A DNA stretch of 50,992 nucleotides from an uncultured Lactobacillus sp. (GTDB taxonomy: Bacteria; Bacillota; Bacilli; Lactobacillales; Lactobacillaceae). Of this stretch, positions 24,569-36,042 are shown piece by piece. The stretch is from the NCBI GenBank assembly GCA_930989465.1, contig CAKNLX010000004.1, positions 1 through 50,992 of the forward strand. The letters run 5' to 3'. The notes beneath the pieces were generated by a model that did no database searches, was not told where the DNA came from, and saw only the letters and a list, made by a program, of their open reading frames with translations. The position numbers and the translations under genes are program-made. The stretch's first letter is position 1. Every line of letters begins with the position of its first letter.

Positions 24569-26950
24569 ATGAAATACAATCAATATGCCTACGTCAAAAC
24601 TGGCTTCAACCAACAAGTCAAAGAATTAATCGATATCAACTTCCTGCCTAGAAACTACGAAGATTGGTCATTCAGTGACCTACTCGCAAAACTTGTTAAA
24701 AATGCAATCGCTGAAGCAAAAAATGATGCTGCTAAAACGGCCAAGTTGAACGAATTCGCTGTTTCAGATCATGAAACTTTAGCAGATTTCTTAAAAGAAA
24801 AGCCTGAATCCATCGGCACCGAACAATTCTACAACGTTGCTTTGCAACTGCTCGGCTATCACGTTCACTACGACTATCAATTTGATGACCCAACTGGTTT
24901 TATGCAAAAGAATGCTTTGCCCTTTGTCCAAGACATCAGCGACACCAACAAATTGATCTCAGCCTTCTACCGTTTACTCAATACTCGTAGTAAGAACGGT
25001 CAAATCTTGCTTGATGTAATGGCAGGCAAGGGCTACTTCACTCAGTTCTGGGGTCAAAACAAGTTCAAATTCTTCAATGGCAAATCTATCCCTGTTTTTG
25101 ACACAAACAAAGTCATCCGCGAAGTCGTTTATGTCGAAACTGATCTTGACACTGATCATGACGGTAAGAGCGATTTAATCCAAGTTACTGTTTTCCGTCC
25201 TGCAGAAACCAATAAGGGATTAAAAGTACCCGCACTTTACACCGCATCCCCATACTTTGGCGGAATCATTGCCAACGAAAAGCGTAACCACAATGTTGAC
25301 GAAAATCTTTCTGATTCTACCACTTGGGATGACCCACAATACGTTCACTCACCAATCGTTAAGGCAGAAAAGCCAGATGGTTCAAGCCACCCAGCAACTG
25401 AAGAAGCAGTTCACAAGTCATCTTACCCATTAAACGAATATATGCTTGCTCGTGGTTTTGCTAGCGTCTTTGCTGGTGCCATCGGTACGCGCGGCAGTGA
25501 CGGTGTCCGCATCACCGGTGCACCTGAAGAAACTGAATCAGCTGCTGCAGTTATCGAATGGCTGCATGGCGATCGTATTGCCTACACTGACAGAACTAGA
25601 ACTGTTCAAACTAAGGCTGACTGGTGCAACGGCAACATCGGGATGACTGGTCGTTCATACTTGGGTACTTTGCAAATCGCTATTGCAACTACTGGCGTCA
25701 AGGGTCTGAAGACTGTTGTTTCTGAAGCTGCTATTTCATCATGGTACGACTACTACCGTGAACACGGTTTGGTTATTGCTCCTGAGGCTTGCCAAGGTGA
25801 AGATTTAGATTTACTTGCTGAAACTTGTCAATCTAACTTGTGGGATGCCGGTTCCTACCTCAAGATCAAGCCAGAATACGACAAGATGCAAAAGGAATTA
25901 CTTGAAAAAGAAGACCGTAAAACTGGTCAATATTCTGACTTCTGGGAAGCAAGAAATTACCGTCATCACGCAGATGGCATCAAGTGCTCATGGATCTCAG
26001 TTCATGGTTTAAACGACTGGAACGTTAAGCCAAAGAACGTCTACAAGATCTGGCAACTAGTATCCAAGATGCCAATGAAGCATCATCTCTTCTTGCACCA
26101 AGGCCCACACTACAACATGAACAATTTCGTCTCAATCGACTTCACAGATTTAATGAATCTTTGGTTTGTTCATGAATTGCTTGGTCTTGAAAACAATGCC
26201 TACAATCAATGGCCAACGGTCATGATTCAAGATAACCTGCAAGCTGATAAGTGGCATGAAGAAAAAGACTGGAGCGATGAATTAGGTCAAGAAAAGATCT
26301 ACTATCCAACAGATGACCATGAACTTTACCAAGATGGTAACGGCAAGGCAAAGATGAGCTTCACCGATGTTGGTGGCACTGAATTTAAGAAATCTGGCAT
26401 CTCAGAAAGCGACTGGCAATACAAGTTTATCTGCGGCGACGAAAAATGGACTAAACCAAGTCTACGTTTTGAAACAGATGAATTTATTCATCCTACTACG
26501 ATCGTGGGTCGCCCAGAAGTCAAAGTAAGAGTCTCTGGTAGCCTTCCAAAGGGTGAAATCTCCGTTGCTTTAGTTGAACTTGGTGAAAGACAACGATTAA
26601 CTGCTACTCCTAAGTTCTTAATGCGCGGCGGACAAGAATTAGGCTACCGTTTTGGCACTGACACTTTGCAAGAATTTGTTCCAGACAAGAAGACCAAGGC
26701 TAAGTTGATCACTAAGGCCCACATGAACATGCAAAACTACAAGGACATGAAGAAGCCTGAAGCAATTGAAGCTGACAAGTTCTACGATTTGGACTTCTTG
26801 CTTCAACCTACCTACTACACTATCCCATCTGGTAGCAAACTTGCTTTAATCATCTACTCAACTGATCAGGGCATGACTAAGCGTCCACTTGAAGATGAGA
26901 CCTACACCGTTGATTTAGCTAATACCGAGATTAAGTTTTACGAAAAATAA
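24569..26950 (+). CDS. pepX: Xaa-Pro dipeptidyl-peptidase
   Basis: 793 residues, the length known for PepX of thermophilic lactobacilli. A serine peptidase of family S15 that releases X-Pro dipeptides from the N terminus of peptides, central to casein use. Seen: the N-terminal helical dimerisation domain (1-150), the nucleophile motif [10 protein letters not shown] near residue 348, DWNVKPKNV with the Asp region near 480, HQGPHYN with the catalytic His near 510, and a C-terminal jelly-roll domain. Cytoplasmic, no signal peptide. ATG follows AAAAAAGGAGCG. Own promoter and terminator. Confidence 0.97.
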   Translation: MKYNQYAYVKTGFNQQVKELIDINFLPRNYEDWSFSDLLAKLVKNAIAEAKNDAAKTAKLNEFAVSDHETLADFLKEKPESIGTEQFYNVALQLLGYHVHYDYQFDDPTGFMQKNALPFVQDISDTNKLISAFYRLLNTRSKNGQILLDVMAGKGYFTQFWGQNKFKFFNGKSIPVFDTNKVIREVVYVETDLDTDHDGKSDLIQVTVFRPAETNKGLKVPALYTASPYFGGIIANEKRNHNVDENLSDSTTWDDPQYVHSPIVKAEKPDGSSHPATEEAVHKSSYPLNEYMLARGFASVFAGAIGTRGSDGVRITGAPEETESAAAVIEWLHGDRIAYTDRTRTVQTKADWCNGNIGMTGRSYLGTLQIAIATTGVKGLKTVVSEAAISSWYDYYREHGLVIAPEACQGEDLDLLAETCQSNLWDAGSYLKIKPEYDKMQKELLEKEDRKTGQYSDFWEARNYRHHADGIKCSWISVHGLNDWNVKPKNVYKIWQLVSKMPMKHHLFLHQGPHYNMNNFVSIDFTDLMNLWFVHELLGLENNAYNQWPTVMIQDNLQADKWHEEKDWSDELGQEKIYYPTDDHELYQDGNGKAKMSFTDVGGTEFKKSGISESDWQYKFICGDEKWTKPSLRFETDEFIHPTTIVGRPEVKVRVSGSLPKGEISVALVELGERQRLTATPKFLMRGGQELGYRFGTDTLQEFVPDKKTKAKLITKAHMNMQNYKDMKKPEAIEADKFYDLDFLLQPTYYTIPSGSKLALIIYSTDQGMTKRPLEDETYTVDLANTEIKFYEK

Positions 26951-26964
26951 TTAATAGTAAATAA

Positions 26965-27001
26965 AGAGACAGATATTCGTATTGGAATACCTGTCTTTTT
27001 T
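26965..27001 (+). terminator. Terminator between pepX and msrB
   Basis: AGACAG-ATATTC pairs with GGAATA-CCTGTCT, followed by TTTTTT on the plus strand. The convergent msrB gene ends two bases further on. Confidence 0.8.
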
Positions 27002-27002
27002 A

Positions 27003-27428
27003 TTATTTAAATATTTTTTTATATTCTCCGTATCCAGCCTGATCAAGCTTATCATACGGAATAAATTTTAACGCAGCCGAATTAATGCAGTATCGCAATC
27101 CGCCTTTGTCAACTGGTCCATCAGTAAAGACATGGCCCAAATGTGAATCAGCTTCGGGGCTTTTCACTTCTGTTCGCTCCATTCCGTGAGATTGATCACG
27201 ATGATATGTCAATTTCTTAATCGGTTTAGTAAAGCTAGGCCAGCCGCACCCTGCATCATATTTATCTTCACTAGAGAAAAGCGGCTCACCGGACACCACA
27301 TCAACGTAGATTCCTTTGTCATAAAAATTATCATATTTTCCTGTAAAAGGGTACTCGGTCGCAGCTTTTTGGGTAACGTTGTATTCTTCTTCGCTTAACT
27401 TTTTTAACGCTTCTTCTTTATTAAACAT
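27003..27428 (-). CDS. msrB: Peptide-methionine (R)-S-oxide reductase
   Basis: 141 residues from the ATG at 27428, chosen because AGGAGG lies 9 bases before it; the frame is open further upstream without a site. Repairs oxidised Met-R-sulfoxide in proteins using thioredoxin. Seen: [12 protein letters not shown] near residue 60, GHVFTDGP near 100, and [11 protein letters not shown] with the catalytic Cys near 115. The two CxxC zinc ligand pairs of some MsrB proteins are absent. The start overlaps the end of the upstream 93-residue gene by 8 bases, so the two are translationally coupled. Confidence 0.95.
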   Translation of the reverse strand: MFNKEEALKKLSEEEYNVTQKAATEYPFTGKYDNFYDKGIYVDVVSGEPLFSSEDKYDAGCGWPSFTKPIKKLTYHRDQSHGMERTEVKSPEADSHLGHVFTDGPVDKGGLRYCINSAALKFIPYDKLDQAGYGEYKKIFK

Positions 27429-27702
27429 GTTCCGTTCCTCCTGGAAAGAAATTATCGATTTTCTTTTCATAGATATCGAAACGATATCTAGTCAAAAATT
27501 CATTAGCAGGATCATAGATTCTTACTTGCAGCATTTCATCTTTGCCATTCATATGTACTTCTTTATTTGGCATATCTAAAAATGGTTTAAAGGCGGCAAT
27601 CACATTTTGATATGAACTATAAACATGGACGTTTTGTTCAATTACTTCACCATTTTTAGCATATCGCCGTGCACAGATTACATATACAACGTTGTCATTC
27701 AT
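27421..27702 (-). CDS. Unknown small protein coupled to msrB
   Basis: 93 residues, soluble, with Tyr-rich beta-like stretches ([27 protein letters not shown]). ATG follows AGGAG at good spacing. It overlaps the msrB start by 8 bases, hence the same transcript and coupled translation. No family recognised and no motif or signal peptide seen. Confidence 0.6.
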   Translation of the reverse strand: MNDNVVYVICARRYAKNGEVIEQNVHVYSSYQNVIAAFKPFLDMPNKEVHMNGKDEMLQVRIYDPANEFLTRYRFDIYEKKIDNFFPGGTEHV

Positions 27703-27770
27703 AGAAGAGGCTCCTAACTTTTACTTTTCTTGTTTCTTACTATTTTAATTCATTTGCTTACTAAGTAGAT

Positions 27771-27808
27771 AAAAAAAGCAACAAATATCTAAATTAGATA
27801 TCTGTTGC
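27771..27808 (-). terminator. Terminator after the GlcU-type porter gene
   Basis: GCAACAAATATCT pairs with AGATATCTGTTGC; minus-strand tail of seven T. Eight bases past the stop at 27816. Confidence 0.85.
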
Positions 27809-27815
27809 CAATTTG

Positions 27816-28679
27816 TTAAAATACTGAAGTTAAGACAGCACCAGCTACAATTAATACCAAACCAATTGCAGTATAGATGTAACCCTTCTTGGTCTTTTGT
27901 TCATGTAAGAAGATAATACCACCAAGAGTTGAAATAACCACGCAAAGTTGTGACATGACGAAAGCTAAGTTAACACCGTTCATCTTTACTGAAACGATAT
28001 ATGCAAGTGCAGCTACGGCATAAATCAAACCTGCAGGAATAACTTGGTAGCTTTCCTTTTCTTTAACAACGTCAACTTTCTTAGTTGCAAGTAAGTAAAT
28101 CACAGTGGTGATCAACATACCAATGGTTTCACCAAAGAAAATCATGGTGTTATCACCCTTCAAAGCCTTAGGAATTGAGCTTGATGTGATGTAACCCAAA
28201 GTAGTCAAAACCAAAACAATCATAGTAGTTGTTTGGTTCTTCTTGCCACCTTCGGCAGTACCCTTATCAGTCAATGAAGTACATGCAACACCGATGATCA
28301 AGGCCAAAATACCTAAGAAACCAAAGATCTTAGATTGAGTACTTGCCCATTCACCGAAGATTAATACTCCGACAAGTGGTACACCAATTAATTGCAAACC
28401 GGTTGAAATTGGCATTGTTTCAGAAACACCAACTTTAGAATAACTGTAATACTGTCCGACCTGACCAATTACCCAGGCAGCTCCAGCAAGCATTGCTAAC
28501 ATAAATGTAGTGCCATCAAAAGTTGGACGTTTAATGAGAGTCATTACAGCACCAAAGATAAATGCACCGAGCACAGTACCTAAAATTTGGTGGTAAATGT
28601 TACTCTTCTTGACCCCAGCAACGAACATCGGCATAAGTCCCCAGCCGATTGCTGGAATGAATAGAAATAAATAACTCAT
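27816..28679 (-). CDS. GRP-family sugar porter (GlcU/RbsU type)
   Basis: 287 residues with about ten hydrophobic helices throughout. Starts MSYLFLFIPAIGWGLMPMFV and carries ISTGLQLIGVPLVGVLIFGEW in the middle, as in the glucose/ribose uptake (GRP) branch of the DMT superfamily. These take up glucose, or ribose in the RbsU case, with protons. ATG follows GGGGAG. The promoter carries a cre-like site between -35 and -10, which agrees with a sugar transport role. Single-gene unit. Confidence 0.88.
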   Translation of the reverse strand: MSYLFLFIPAIGWGLMPMFVAGVKKSNIYHQILGTVLGAFIFGAVMTLIKRPTFDGTTFMLAMLAGAAWVIGQVGQYYSYSKVGVSETMPISTGLQLIGVPLVGVLIFGEWASTQSKIFGFLGILALIIGVACTSLTDKGTAEGGKKNQTTTMIVLVLTTLGYITSSSIPKALKGDNTMIFFGETIGMLITTVIYLLATKKVDVVKEKESYQVIPAGLIYAVAALAYIVSVKMNGVNLAFVMSQLCVVISTLGGIIFLHEQKTKKGYIYTAIGLVLIVAGAVLTSVF

Positions 28680-28720
28680 TATTTTTCTCCCCTATATTTG
28701 TAAAAAAGTCACAAGGAGCA

Positions 28721-28750
28721 TTGTATCAATGAAAGCGGATACGTTGCAAA
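28721..28750 (-). promoter_or_regulatory. Promoter with cre-like site before the sugar porter gene
   Basis: Minus strand TTGCAA, 18-base spacer, TACAAT. ATGAAAGCGGATACG at 28729-28743 (plus strand) matches the CcpA site consensus WTGNAANCGNWNNCW at all but the last base and fills the spacer, so binding should block RNA polymerase. Confidence 0.55.
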
Positions 28751-28769
28751 CGAAAAACAAGTGCGAGTT

Positions 28770-28799
28770 AAAAAAGATGATCTTTCGATCATCTTTTTT
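28770..28799 (-). terminator. Terminator of the pyr/car operon
   Basis: AAAAAAGATGATC at 28770-28782 pairs perfectly with GATCATCTTTTTT at 28787-28799, loop of 4; works on either strand. Confidence 0.85.
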
Positions 28800-28814
28800 A
28801 CTTCTTATTTACCT

Positions 28815-31800
28815 TTAATCCAAACTCTTAGTCGCAAATGATATATTTTCTAGCGATTTAAGCAAGGCATCCGCAGTGTCCAAAGCTGTTAATAACGGAA
28901 CGTTTTGTTGGATTGCCATTTGTCTAATAATGAAGCCATCTGAATTCTTTTCAATATCATGTCCCATCGTATTGATCACTAAATCAATTTGACCATCGCG
29001 TAATTCGTTCAGGATGTTATCGTCAGCATGCTCATCATCATGTACTTTCGTCACGAGTTCTACGTGCAAGTCGTTCTTTTTAAGGAAGTTGGCTGTACCC
29101 TTAGTTGCAAAGATTCTGTAACCAATTCGTGCAAAGCGCTTCGCAATTGGCAAAATCTTTTCTTTATCTCTATCTTCAATAGTAAGAAGAACATTGCCAT
29201 TCTCAGGTAGTTGCATCTTAGCACCCGCAAATGCCTTGTATAATGCCTTGGCAAAAGTATGATCACTACCCATTACTTCACCAGTTGATTTCATTTCTGG
29301 TCCAAGGTATGAGTCAACATCAGCTAACTTACTAAAGCTGAAGACTGGTGCCTTAACTGAGATCATATCAGGTTCTGGTGCCAAGCCATCACTGTAGCCT
29401 TGTTCAGCCAAGGTTTCACCCATAATTACACGCGTAGCAACTTGAGCCATTTCAATACCAGTAATCTTACTCAAGAATGGAACAGTTCTACTTGCTCGCG
29501 GATTTACCTCAATTACATAGACATCCCCATCGCGCACAATAAACTGGATGTTCATAATTCCCTTACAGTTCAGAGTCAAAGCCAATTTTCTAGTTACGTC
29601 GGTAATCTTTTCCTTAACTTCTTCAGTGAAGGTTTGTGGTGGGTAAACTGCCATTGAGTCACCTGAGTGAACACCAGCGTGTTCGATGTGTTCCATAATA
29701 CCTGGTAAAAGCACATCCTTACCGTCACAGATCGCATCAACATCACATTCACGACCATCCAAGTAGTCATCGACCAAGATCGGGTGATCAGCCGCAATAT
29801 CTACGTGGTCTTGCAAGTATTCTTCAAGTTCATCCTTGCTGTAGACAATTTCCATTGCCTTACCACCCAAGACATAACTTGGACGAACCAAAACTGGGTA
29901 GCCTAATTTTTCTGCAGCTTCGATAACGCCTTCGTGAGTAGTTGCAGTTAAACCCTTTGGTTGATTAAGCTTCAAGTCCTTGATGATTTCATCGAATAAC
30001 TCACGGTCTTCTGCACGGTTAACGTCCTTAACCTCGGTACCCAAGATCTTAACGCCATGCTTTTCAAGACCAGCTGCCAAGTTGATTGAAGTTTGACCAC
30101 CGAATTGAACGATTGTACCTACTGGCTTTTCCAAGTCACAGACGTTCAAAACATCTTCAAGAGTCAATGGTTCAAAGTAAAGCTTGTCAGAGACTGAGAA
30201 GTCAGTTGAAACAGTTTCAGGGTTTGAGTTAATAACAATAGCTTCATAACCCATCTTTTGTAAAGCCTTAACACAGTGAACAGTTGCGTAGTCAAATTCT
30301 ACACCTTGACCGATTCTGATTGGGCCTGAACCAATTACGACAACTGATTTCTTACCTGACTTATGTGATTCGTTTTCTGCATCATAAGTTGAGTAGAAGT
30401 ATGGGGTCTTTGATTCAAATTCTGCGGCACAGGTATCAACCATCTTGTAGACTGGAATGATGCCGTTAGCTTTTCTGAAGTTTCTTACATCATCTGCGGT
30501 TTCGCCCCACAAGTTGGCAATGGTTGGATCGCTGAAGCCGTATTTCTTAGCAAGGCGCAGTGTATCTACATCGTCTTTGTTTTCTTGCAAAGTCTTTTCC
30601 ATTTCGACCATGTGCTTTACGATATCCAAGAAGTAGAAGTTAATCTTAGTTAATTCATGCACATCTTCCAATGTATAGCCACGTCTGAATGCTTCAGCTA
30701 AGTAGAATAAACGGTCGTCTTGTGCTTTTACTAGTTTTTGTTCAAGCTTATCATCACTAGCTACATGAGCTTCTTCAGAGTAAAGATCCTTTTCATCGAT
30801 TTCAAGAGATCTAACAGCCTTTTGCATAGCTTCTTCTGCGGTTCTACCGATGGCCATAACTTCACCGGTAGCCTTCATTTGAGTACCTAAAACTCTGTCA
30901 GCCTTAGGGAACTTATCGAATGGCCAGCGAGGGATCTTGCAGACAACGTAATCAAGAGCTGGTTCAAATTCGGCATAAGTAGTACCAGTTACAGGGTTCT
31001 TGATTTCGTCCAAAGTCATACCAACGGCAATCTTGGCAGCCATCTTAGCAATTGGATAACCAGTAGCCTTTGAAGCCAAGGCGCTTGATCTAGAAACTCT
31101 TGGATTAACTTCGATAACGTCATAGTTAAAGCTGTTAGGATCAAGGGCAAGCTGTACGTTACATCCCCCTTCAATCTTAAGCGCACGAATCAAACGGAGT
31201 GAACAATCACGAAGCATTTGGTATTCCTTGTCTGACAAGGTTTGACTTGGTGAGAAGACAATTGAGTCACCGGTGTGAATACCAACTGGATCGAAGTTTT
31301 CCATACAGCAGACGATCATCGCATTGTCATCGTGGTCACGTATTACTTCAAATTCGATTTCCTTGTAACCAGCAATGGATTTTTCAATCAAACATTCAGT
31401 TACTGGTGAAAGTTCCAAACCGTTCTTTGCAATTTCAGCTAATTCTTCACGGTTGTGACAAATACCACCACCAGTACCACCCATTGTGAAGGCAGGACGT
31501 ACAATGATTGGGTAGCCGATTTCGTCACCAAATGCCAAAGCATCTTTAACTGTATTAACAGTCTTTGATGGTGGCACAGGTTCGCCTAACTTCTTACATA
31601 ATTCCTTGAACTTCTCACGGTCTTCAGCTTGTTCAATTGAATCAAGCTTAGTACCCAAAAGTTCAATGTGAAGTTCATCCAAGATACCAGTTTTTGCAAG
31701 AGCCAATGCCATATTTAAACCTACTTGACCACCCAAGGTTGGCAAAATAGCATCTGGGTATTCTTGACGAATGATTCTTGAAATTGATTCAACAGTCAAA

Positions 31801-32003
31801 GGTTCAATGTAGACTTTGTCAGCGATTGTCGTATCAGTCATGATAGTTGCTGGGTTGGAGTTAACCAAAACCACTTCGTAACCTTCTTCGCGAAGAGCCA
31901 AACAAGCCTGAGTACCAGAATAGTCAAATTCTGCGGCCTGACCAATAATAATTGGACCAGAACCAATCACCATAATCTTATGAATATCTTTTCTCTTAGG
32001 CAT
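28815..32003 (-). CDS. carB: Carbamoyl phosphate synthase large subunit
   Basis: 1062 residues from the ATG at 32003; the frame is open to 32030 but [20 protein letters not shown] is the family start and AAAGGAAGAAGAG precedes it. Makes carbamoyl phosphate from bicarbonate, ammonia (from CarA) and two ATP. Two homologous halves, each beginning with a GSGPIxIGQ motif (residues 14 and about 555) and carrying an ATP-grasp domain ([25 protein letters not shown]), with a C-terminal regulatory MGS-like domain from about 930. The start overlaps the carA stop by 8 bases. Last gene of the operon. Confidence 0.97.
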   Translation of the reverse strand: MPKRKDIHKIMVIGSGPIIIGQAAEFDYSGTQACLALREEGYEVVLVNSNPATIMTDTTIADKVYIEPLTVESISRIIRQEYPDAILPTLGGQVGLNMALALAKTGILDELHIELLGTKLDSIEQAEDREKFKELCKKLGEPVPPSKTVNTVKDALAFGDEIGYPIIVRPAFTMGGTGGGICHNREELAEIAKNGLELSPVTECLIEKSIAGYKEIEFEVIRDHDDNAMIVCCMENFDPVGIHTGDSIVFSPSQTLSDKEYQMLRDCSLRLIRALKIEGGCNVQLALDPNSFNYDVIEVNPRVSRSSALASKATGYPIAKMAAKIAVGMTLDEIKNPVTGTTYAEFEPALDYVVCKIPRWPFDKFPKADRVLGTQMKATGEVMAIGRTAEEAMQKAVRSLEIDEKDLYSEEAHVASDDKLEQKLVKAQDDRLFYLAEAFRRGYTLEDVHELTKINFYFLDIVKHMVEMEKTLQENKDDVDTLRLAKKYGFSDPTIANLWGETADDVRNFRKANGIIPVYKMVDTCAAEFESKTPYFYSTYDAENESHKSGKKSVVVIGSGPIRIGQGVEFDYATVHCVKALQKMGYEAIVINSNPETVSTDFSVSDKLYFEPLTLEDVLNVCDLEKPVGTIVQFGGQTSINLAAGLEKHGVKILGTEVKDVNRAEDRELFDEIIKDLKLNQPKGLTATTHEGVIEAAEKLGYPVLVRPSYVLGGKAMEIVYSKDELEEYLQDHVDIAADHPILVDDYLDGRECDVDAICDGKDVLLPGIMEHIEHAGVHSGDSMAVYPPQTFTEEVKEKITDVTRKLALTLNCKGIMNIQFIVRDGDVYVIEVNPRASRTVPFLSKITGIEMAQVATRVIMGETLAEQGYSDGLAPEPDMISVKAPVFSFSKLADVDSYLGPEMKSTGEVMGSDHTFAKALYKAFAGAKMQLPENGNVLLTIEDRDKEKILPIAKRFARIGYRIFATKGTANFLKKNDLHVELVTKVHDDEHADDNILNELRDGQIDLVINTMGHDIEKNSDGFIIRQMAIQQNVPLLTALDTADALLKSLENISFATKSLD

Positions 32004-33093
32004 GACGCTCTTCTTCCTTTCTTTGGTCAATCATTGACATAAAGTCATCAAATAGTGAAACCTCATCGTGTGGTCCTGGAGTTGCATCTGGGTGGAACTG
32101 TACTGAAAATGCTGGATACTTTTTGTGGCGAAGACCTTCAACAGTACCGTCGTTTACTTCAACGTGAGTAATCATTAAGTTGTCTTTATCAACTGAGTCA
32201 GCATCTACAGCATAGCCGTGGTTTTGTGAAGTAAAGCCGATGTTGCCCGTAGCAATTTCACGAACTGGATGGTTGAAACCACGGTGACCGAACTTCATCT
32301 TGTAGGTATTAGCACCGTTGGCTAAAGCAAAGACTTGGTGTCCCATACAGATACCCATCAATGGCACATATTTTTCTACTTCACGAACCATGTTTGTAGC
32401 ACCATTTGCGGCCATTTCTTCTGGGTCACCAGGGCCGTTTGAAAGAAGAACACCATCTGGATGAAGGTTTAAGACTTCTTCAGCAGTTGCAGTATATGGC
32501 AAGACGATACAGTTACAGTCACGTTCGGCAAGTTCACGTAAAATACTGTGCTTGATACCAAAGTCGATCACTACGATGTTGCGCTTTGAACCTGGAACCG
32601 GATATGGACTCTTAGTTGATACGCGGCTGATTATGCCTTGAGTTACATTTTCAGTTTGTAAAATCTTGGTGATCTTTTCTGCATCTTCCTTAGAATCTAC
32701 AATCTTACCTCTTAAAGTACCGTGAACACGGAGCTTTTTAACTAAAGCACGTGTATCGATGCCTTGAATACCTGGGATATCCAAGTGCTCTAAGAATTTA
32801 GGCAAAGTAGTTTGCATTCTCCAGTTATCTGGGTGACGTGCTACTTGGTGGCAAATCACACCCTTGATCTTTGGTTCAAGTGATTCATAGTCAGCTAAGG
32901 TAATACCGTAGTTACCAATCAATGGGTTAGTGAAAACCAAAATTTGGTCTGCATAACTTTGATCAGTAATTGCTTCTTGATAGCCGGTCATCCCTGTTGT
33001 GAATACAACTTCACCGGTTGTTTCACGATCGGCGCCAAAGCCTTCACCGGCATAAACACTGCCGTCTTCTAAAATTAAATAGCGCATTGACAT
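31996..33093 (-). CDS. carA: Carbamoyl phosphate synthase small subunit (glutaminase)
   Basis: 365 residues. Splits glutamine and channels ammonia to CarB. Seen: N-terminal domain starting [19 protein letters not shown], and a class I amidotransferase domain with [18 protein letters not shown] (nucleophile Cys) and [15 protein letters not shown] (catalytic His and Glu region). The ATG follows the pyrC stop directly (TAAATG) with AGGAG 8 bases before; a second ATG two codons later is less well spaced. Confidence 0.96.
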   Translation of the reverse strand: MSMRYLILEDGSVYAGEGFGADRETTGEVVFTTGMTGYQEAITDQSYADQILVFTNPLIGNYGITLADYESLEPKIKGVICHQVARHPDNWRMQTTLPKFLEHLDIPGIQGIDTRALVKKLRVHGTLRGKIVDSKEDAEKITKILQTENVTQGIISRVSTKSPYPVPGSKRNIVVIDFGIKHSILRELAERDCNCIVLPYTATAEEVLNLHPDGVLLSNGPGDPEEMAANGATNMVREVEKYVPLMGICMGHQVFALANGANTYKMKFGHRGFNHPVREIATGNIGFTSQNHGYAVDADSVDKDNLMITHVEVNDGTVEGLRHKKYPAFSVQFHPDATPGPHDEVSLFDDFMSMIDQRKEEERHA

Positions 33094-34371
33094 TTACTCT
33101 GCTCCTTCCTGGTATACAACCTTACCATCAACCATTGTCATCACAGTTGAGCCATAAACCTTATGACCAGTAAATGGAGTGTTAACTCCCTTAGACTTGA
33201 AGTCTGCTTCCTTGATTTCTTTTTCATGTTCCAAATCAAAGATTGCGATATCAGCTGGCTTGCCTGGTTCAAGAACGCCGGCGTCTTTAAGACCAAAGGT
33301 CTTAGCTGGTTTATCGCTAAGCCATGACAATAATTGTTCGAGAGTAAAGACCTTTTCGTTTTTTACAAACTTAGTATATAGCGTACTGAAAGCAGTTTCA
33401 CTACCTGTGATACCAAAAGCCGCACCTTTCATTCCGCCTTGCTTTTCTTTCTTAGCATGGGGCGCATGGTCAGTAGCAATCAGATCAATTGTGCCATCAA
33501 GAAGTCCTACTAAAAGTGCTGCTTGATCTTCCTTAGTTCTTAGTGGTGGGTTCATCTTGAAGTAGCCGTTGTCTTTTGGAATATCGTCACCGGTTAAAAG
33601 AATGTGGTGAGGAGCAACTTCACAAGTAACATTGATTCCGCGAGCCTTTGCCATGCGGACAAGTTCAACGCTAGTCTTAGTTGAAACGTGGCAGATGTGG
33701 TAGTGAACGCCAGTCTTTTGAGCCAAGAGCAAGTCACGAGCAATTTGCGTGGTTTCAGCAAGTTCAGTGACAGGTGGTAAGTTCAATCTTTCTGCAGTCT
33801 TACCTGCGTTAACGGTACCGTGATTAAAGAGTGAATCGTCTTGTGCGTGGGTCGCAACGATCAAGTTATTTTTCTTAGCTTTTTGCATAGCCAAGTACAT
33901 GGTTTGAGCTGTTTGTACACCGTGGCCATCATTACTCAAAGCAAAGGCACCAGCTTTTTTCAAGGCTGCATAGTCAGGAATGACATCGGTTGTCTCATCA
34001 TTGGTAATTGGACCATATTGGAAAATGTGAACTACGCCTTTTTCCTTGTTTTCCTCAACCATTTTCTCCATTAATTCTGGAGTGTTAGGCACAGGAGTTA
34101 CGTTAGGCATAGCACCTACTGTGGTAAAGCCGCCGCGAGCAGCTGCTTCACTACCTGTTCTAATATCTTCCTTATATGTTTGACCAGGATCACGGTAGTG
34201 AACGTGGACATCAACTAAACCTGGGCTGACCAACTTACCTTTGGTATCAATTACTTTATCGCCTGTTAAATCAGTACCGATTGCCTTAATTTTGTCATTT
34301 TCAATTAAAACGTCTGCTTTAACTAAGTGACCATTTTGATAAACGGTACCGTTCTTAATTACTGTTGTCAT
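33094..34371 (-). CDS. pyrC: Dihydroorotase
   Basis: 425 residues, type I. Cyclises carbamoyl aspartate to dihydroorotate. Seen: metal-binding DVHVHYRDPGQ near residue 55, the SNDGHGVQ region near 150, VATHAQDD and HICHVST His ligands, and IATDHAPHAKKEKQ near 300. The ATG overlaps the pyrB stop by one base (TAATG), so the two are coupled; the stop abuts carA. Confidence 0.96.
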   Translation of the reverse strand: MTTVIKNGTVYQNGHLVKADVLIENDKIKAIGTDLTGDKVIDTKGKLVSPGLVDVHVHYRDPGQTYKEDIRTGSEAAARGGFTTVGAMPNVTPVPNTPELMEKMVEENKEKGVVHIFQYGPITNDETTDVIPDYAALKKAGAFALSNDGHGVQTAQTMYLAMQKAKKNNLIVATHAQDDSLFNHGTVNAGKTAERLNLPPVTELAETTQIARDLLLAQKTGVHYHICHVSTKTSVELVRMAKARGINVTCEVAPHHILLTGDDIPKDNGYFKMNPPLRTKEDQAALLVGLLDGTIDLIATDHAPHAKKEKQGGMKGAAFGITGSETAFSTLYTKFVKNEKVFTLEQLLSWLSDKPAKTFGLKDAGVLEPGKPADIAIFDLEHEKEIKEADFKSKGVNTPFTGHKVYGSTVMTMVDGKVVYQEGAE

Positions 34372-35327
34372 TATTCGAGACCTCCGAGCTTTCTTCCGCG
34401 TAATACTGCTTCAATCATGGCCATTCTCATAAATACACCATTTTGCATTTGACGGACAAACATGCACTTGTCGCTTTCTACCAAGTCACCGCTAAGTTCA
34501 ACGTCGTGGTTGATTGGACCTGGATGCATGATGATTGTGTCAGGCTTTAATTCGTTGTAGCGTTTATGGTTGATGCCGTATTTTTCATGGTAAGCTTTAG
34601 CATCAAATTTCTTTTCATTAGGATCACCTGCGTGACGTTCATGTTGTACTCTTAAAAGCATCATGACATCCATGTCAGGGATTAATTTATCTAATTCTTC
34701 ATACTTGCCGTATTTATCAAATTTTTTGTCGTACCAGTAGCTTGGACCTGAGAAGTAAACTTCTGCACCTAATCTAGTAAGAAGTTCCATGTTACTCTTA
34801 GCTACTCTTGAGTTAGTGATGTCGCCGACGATGGCTACCTTCAAGCCCTTAAAGTGGCCGAAGTGTTCGTGAATAGTCATCATGTCGAGCATACATTGAC
34901 TTGGGTGTTGGCCACTGCCATCACCTGCGTTGATCACACCGATGTTTAAGTGTTGGTGTTCTTTCAAGTTGATCAAATCGTTGTAGTATTCATTTTGTGA
35001 GTGGCGGATCACTTCAAGATCGACGCCCAAAGCGTTCATGATTAATGAAGTGTCGTATAAAGTTTCACCTTTGTTAACAGATGAGTGAGCTGGATCAAAT
35101 GGGATAACTGTTAAGCCCAATTTTCTTTCAGCCATTTCAAAACTCGTATGCGTTCTGCTTGAGTCTTCGAAAAACATGTTGGTTACGTAAACCGGCTTAG
35201 TTAAGCGAGGCATTGCACCGCCCTTTTTGAAGTATTCAGCTCGTTTGATTAAAGCTTCAACTTCATCGACATGCAAATTTTCAACACTAACAAAATGTGG
35301 TAAACTGACAAGATTTAAATTTTCCAT
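34371..35327 (-). CDS. pyrB: Aspartate carbamoyltransferase catalytic chain
   Basis: 318 residues, typical. Joins carbamoyl phosphate and aspartate. Seen: carbamoyl phosphate motif [20 protein letters not shown] near 53, the [11 protein letters not shown] block near 140, and [11 protein letters not shown] near 270. No regulatory subunit gene (pyrI) is nearby, as usual in Firmicutes. First gene after the second attenuator. ATG follows AGAAAG at 35341-35333 region, a weak site. Confidence 0.96.
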   Translation of the reverse strand: MENLNLVSLPHFVSVENLHVDEVEALIKRAEYFKKGGAMPRLTKPVYVTNMFFEDSSRTHTSFEMAERKLGLTVIPFDPAHSSVNKGETLYDTSLIMNALGVDLEVIRHSQNEYYNDLINLKEHQHLNIGVINAGDGSGQHPSQCMLDMMTIHEHFGHFKGLKVAIVGDITNSRVAKSNMELLTRLGAEVYFSGPSYWYDKKFDKYGKYEELDKLIPDMDVMMLLRVQHERHAGDPNEKKFDAKAYHEKYGINHKRYNELKPDTIIMHPGPINHDVELSGDLVESDKCMFVRQMQNGVFMRMAMIEAVLRGRKLGGLE

Positions 35328-35344
35328 TTTCTATTCTTTCTATC

Positions 35345-35381
35345 AAAAAAGCCTGAAGCATTTAATTGCTCCAGGCTTTTT
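35345..35381 (-). terminator. Attenuator terminator between pyrR and pyrB
   Basis: AGCCTGGAGCA pairs with TGCTTCAGGCT on the minus strand, followed by TTTTTT, 18 bases before pyrB. It is preceded by a PyrR-box-like sequence at 35422-35435. Confidence 0.85.
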
Positions 35382-35421
35382 CTTCGCACTTTTGTATACG
35401 AAAAACTAAGCAACCCTTCTG

Positions 35422-35435
35422 GCCCTCTCTGGAGT
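35422..35435 (-). promoter_or_regulatory. PyrR-binding-like box before pyrB
   Basis: Minus strand ACTCCAGAGAGGGC resembles the PyrR RNA consensus ARUCCNGNGAGGYU with the loop core CNGNGAGG intact. With bound uridine nucleotides PyrR would favour the terminator downstream. Confidence 0.7.
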
Positions 35436-35471
35436 CAATTAAATGGTTGAATTATTTACTTTTTCTATTTT

Positions 35472-36014
35472 TTATTTTGGCAAAGCCTTCAATTCAACTG
35501 AATCTTTACCGTCCTTTTCAACTACATTAACAGCGACTTGTTCGTCGGCAGAAGTTGGAATGTTTTTACCAACAAAGTCGGCACGGATTGGCAATTCACG
35601 GTGACCACGGTCAACCAAAACTGCCACTCTGATCGAACTTGGTCGACCAACGTGCATCAAAGCATCCATCGCAGCTCTAATTGTTCTACCAGTGTAAATA
35701 ACATCGTCGATCAAGACAACGTGCTTGTCATCGATGTTAACACCAACTTGATCAGAGTTAACAACTGGATCTTGCTTTAAGGATGCATCATGACGATCAT
35801 CACGGTAAAGGGTGATGTCAAGTTGACCAACTGGAACATCAACACCTTCAAGTTTTTGAATTCTGTCATGGATGCGATTAGCCAAGTAAACGCCTCGCGT
35901 CTTAATTCCAACTAATACTAGATCATCGGTACCCTTATTTTGTTCGATGATTTCGTAAGTAATACGCGTAAGCGCACGCTTCATTGCAAGTGCATCCCAA
36001 ATTTCTTTTGCCAA
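35472..36014 (-). CDS. pyrR: PyrR bifunctional attenuator protein/uracil phosphoribosyltransferase
   Basis: 180 residues from a TTG at 36014, preceded by GGGAGG with 8-base spacing, giving [20 protein letters not shown], the usual start of the family. The open frame extends to an ATG at 36056, but that codon lies inside the attenuator terminator, so I reject it. Seen: PRPP-binding [18 protein letters not shown] near 110-127 and [16 protein letters not shown] near 145-160. PyrR binds pyr leader RNA in the presence of UMP and ends transcription early; it also has weak uracil phosphoribosyltransferase activity. First gene of the operon. Confidence 0.95.
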   Translation of the reverse strand: MAKEIWDALAMKRALTRITYEIIEQNKGTDDLVLVGIKTRGVYLANRIHDRIQKLEGVDVPVGQLDITLYRDDRHDASLKQDPVVNSDQVGVNIDDKHVVLIDDVIYTGRTIRAAMDALMHVGRPSSIRVAVLVDRGHRELPIRADFVGKNIPTSADEQVAVNVVEKDGKDSVELKALPK

Positions 36015-36042
36015 TTTAATAGCCTCCCAATTTTTGCCCATT

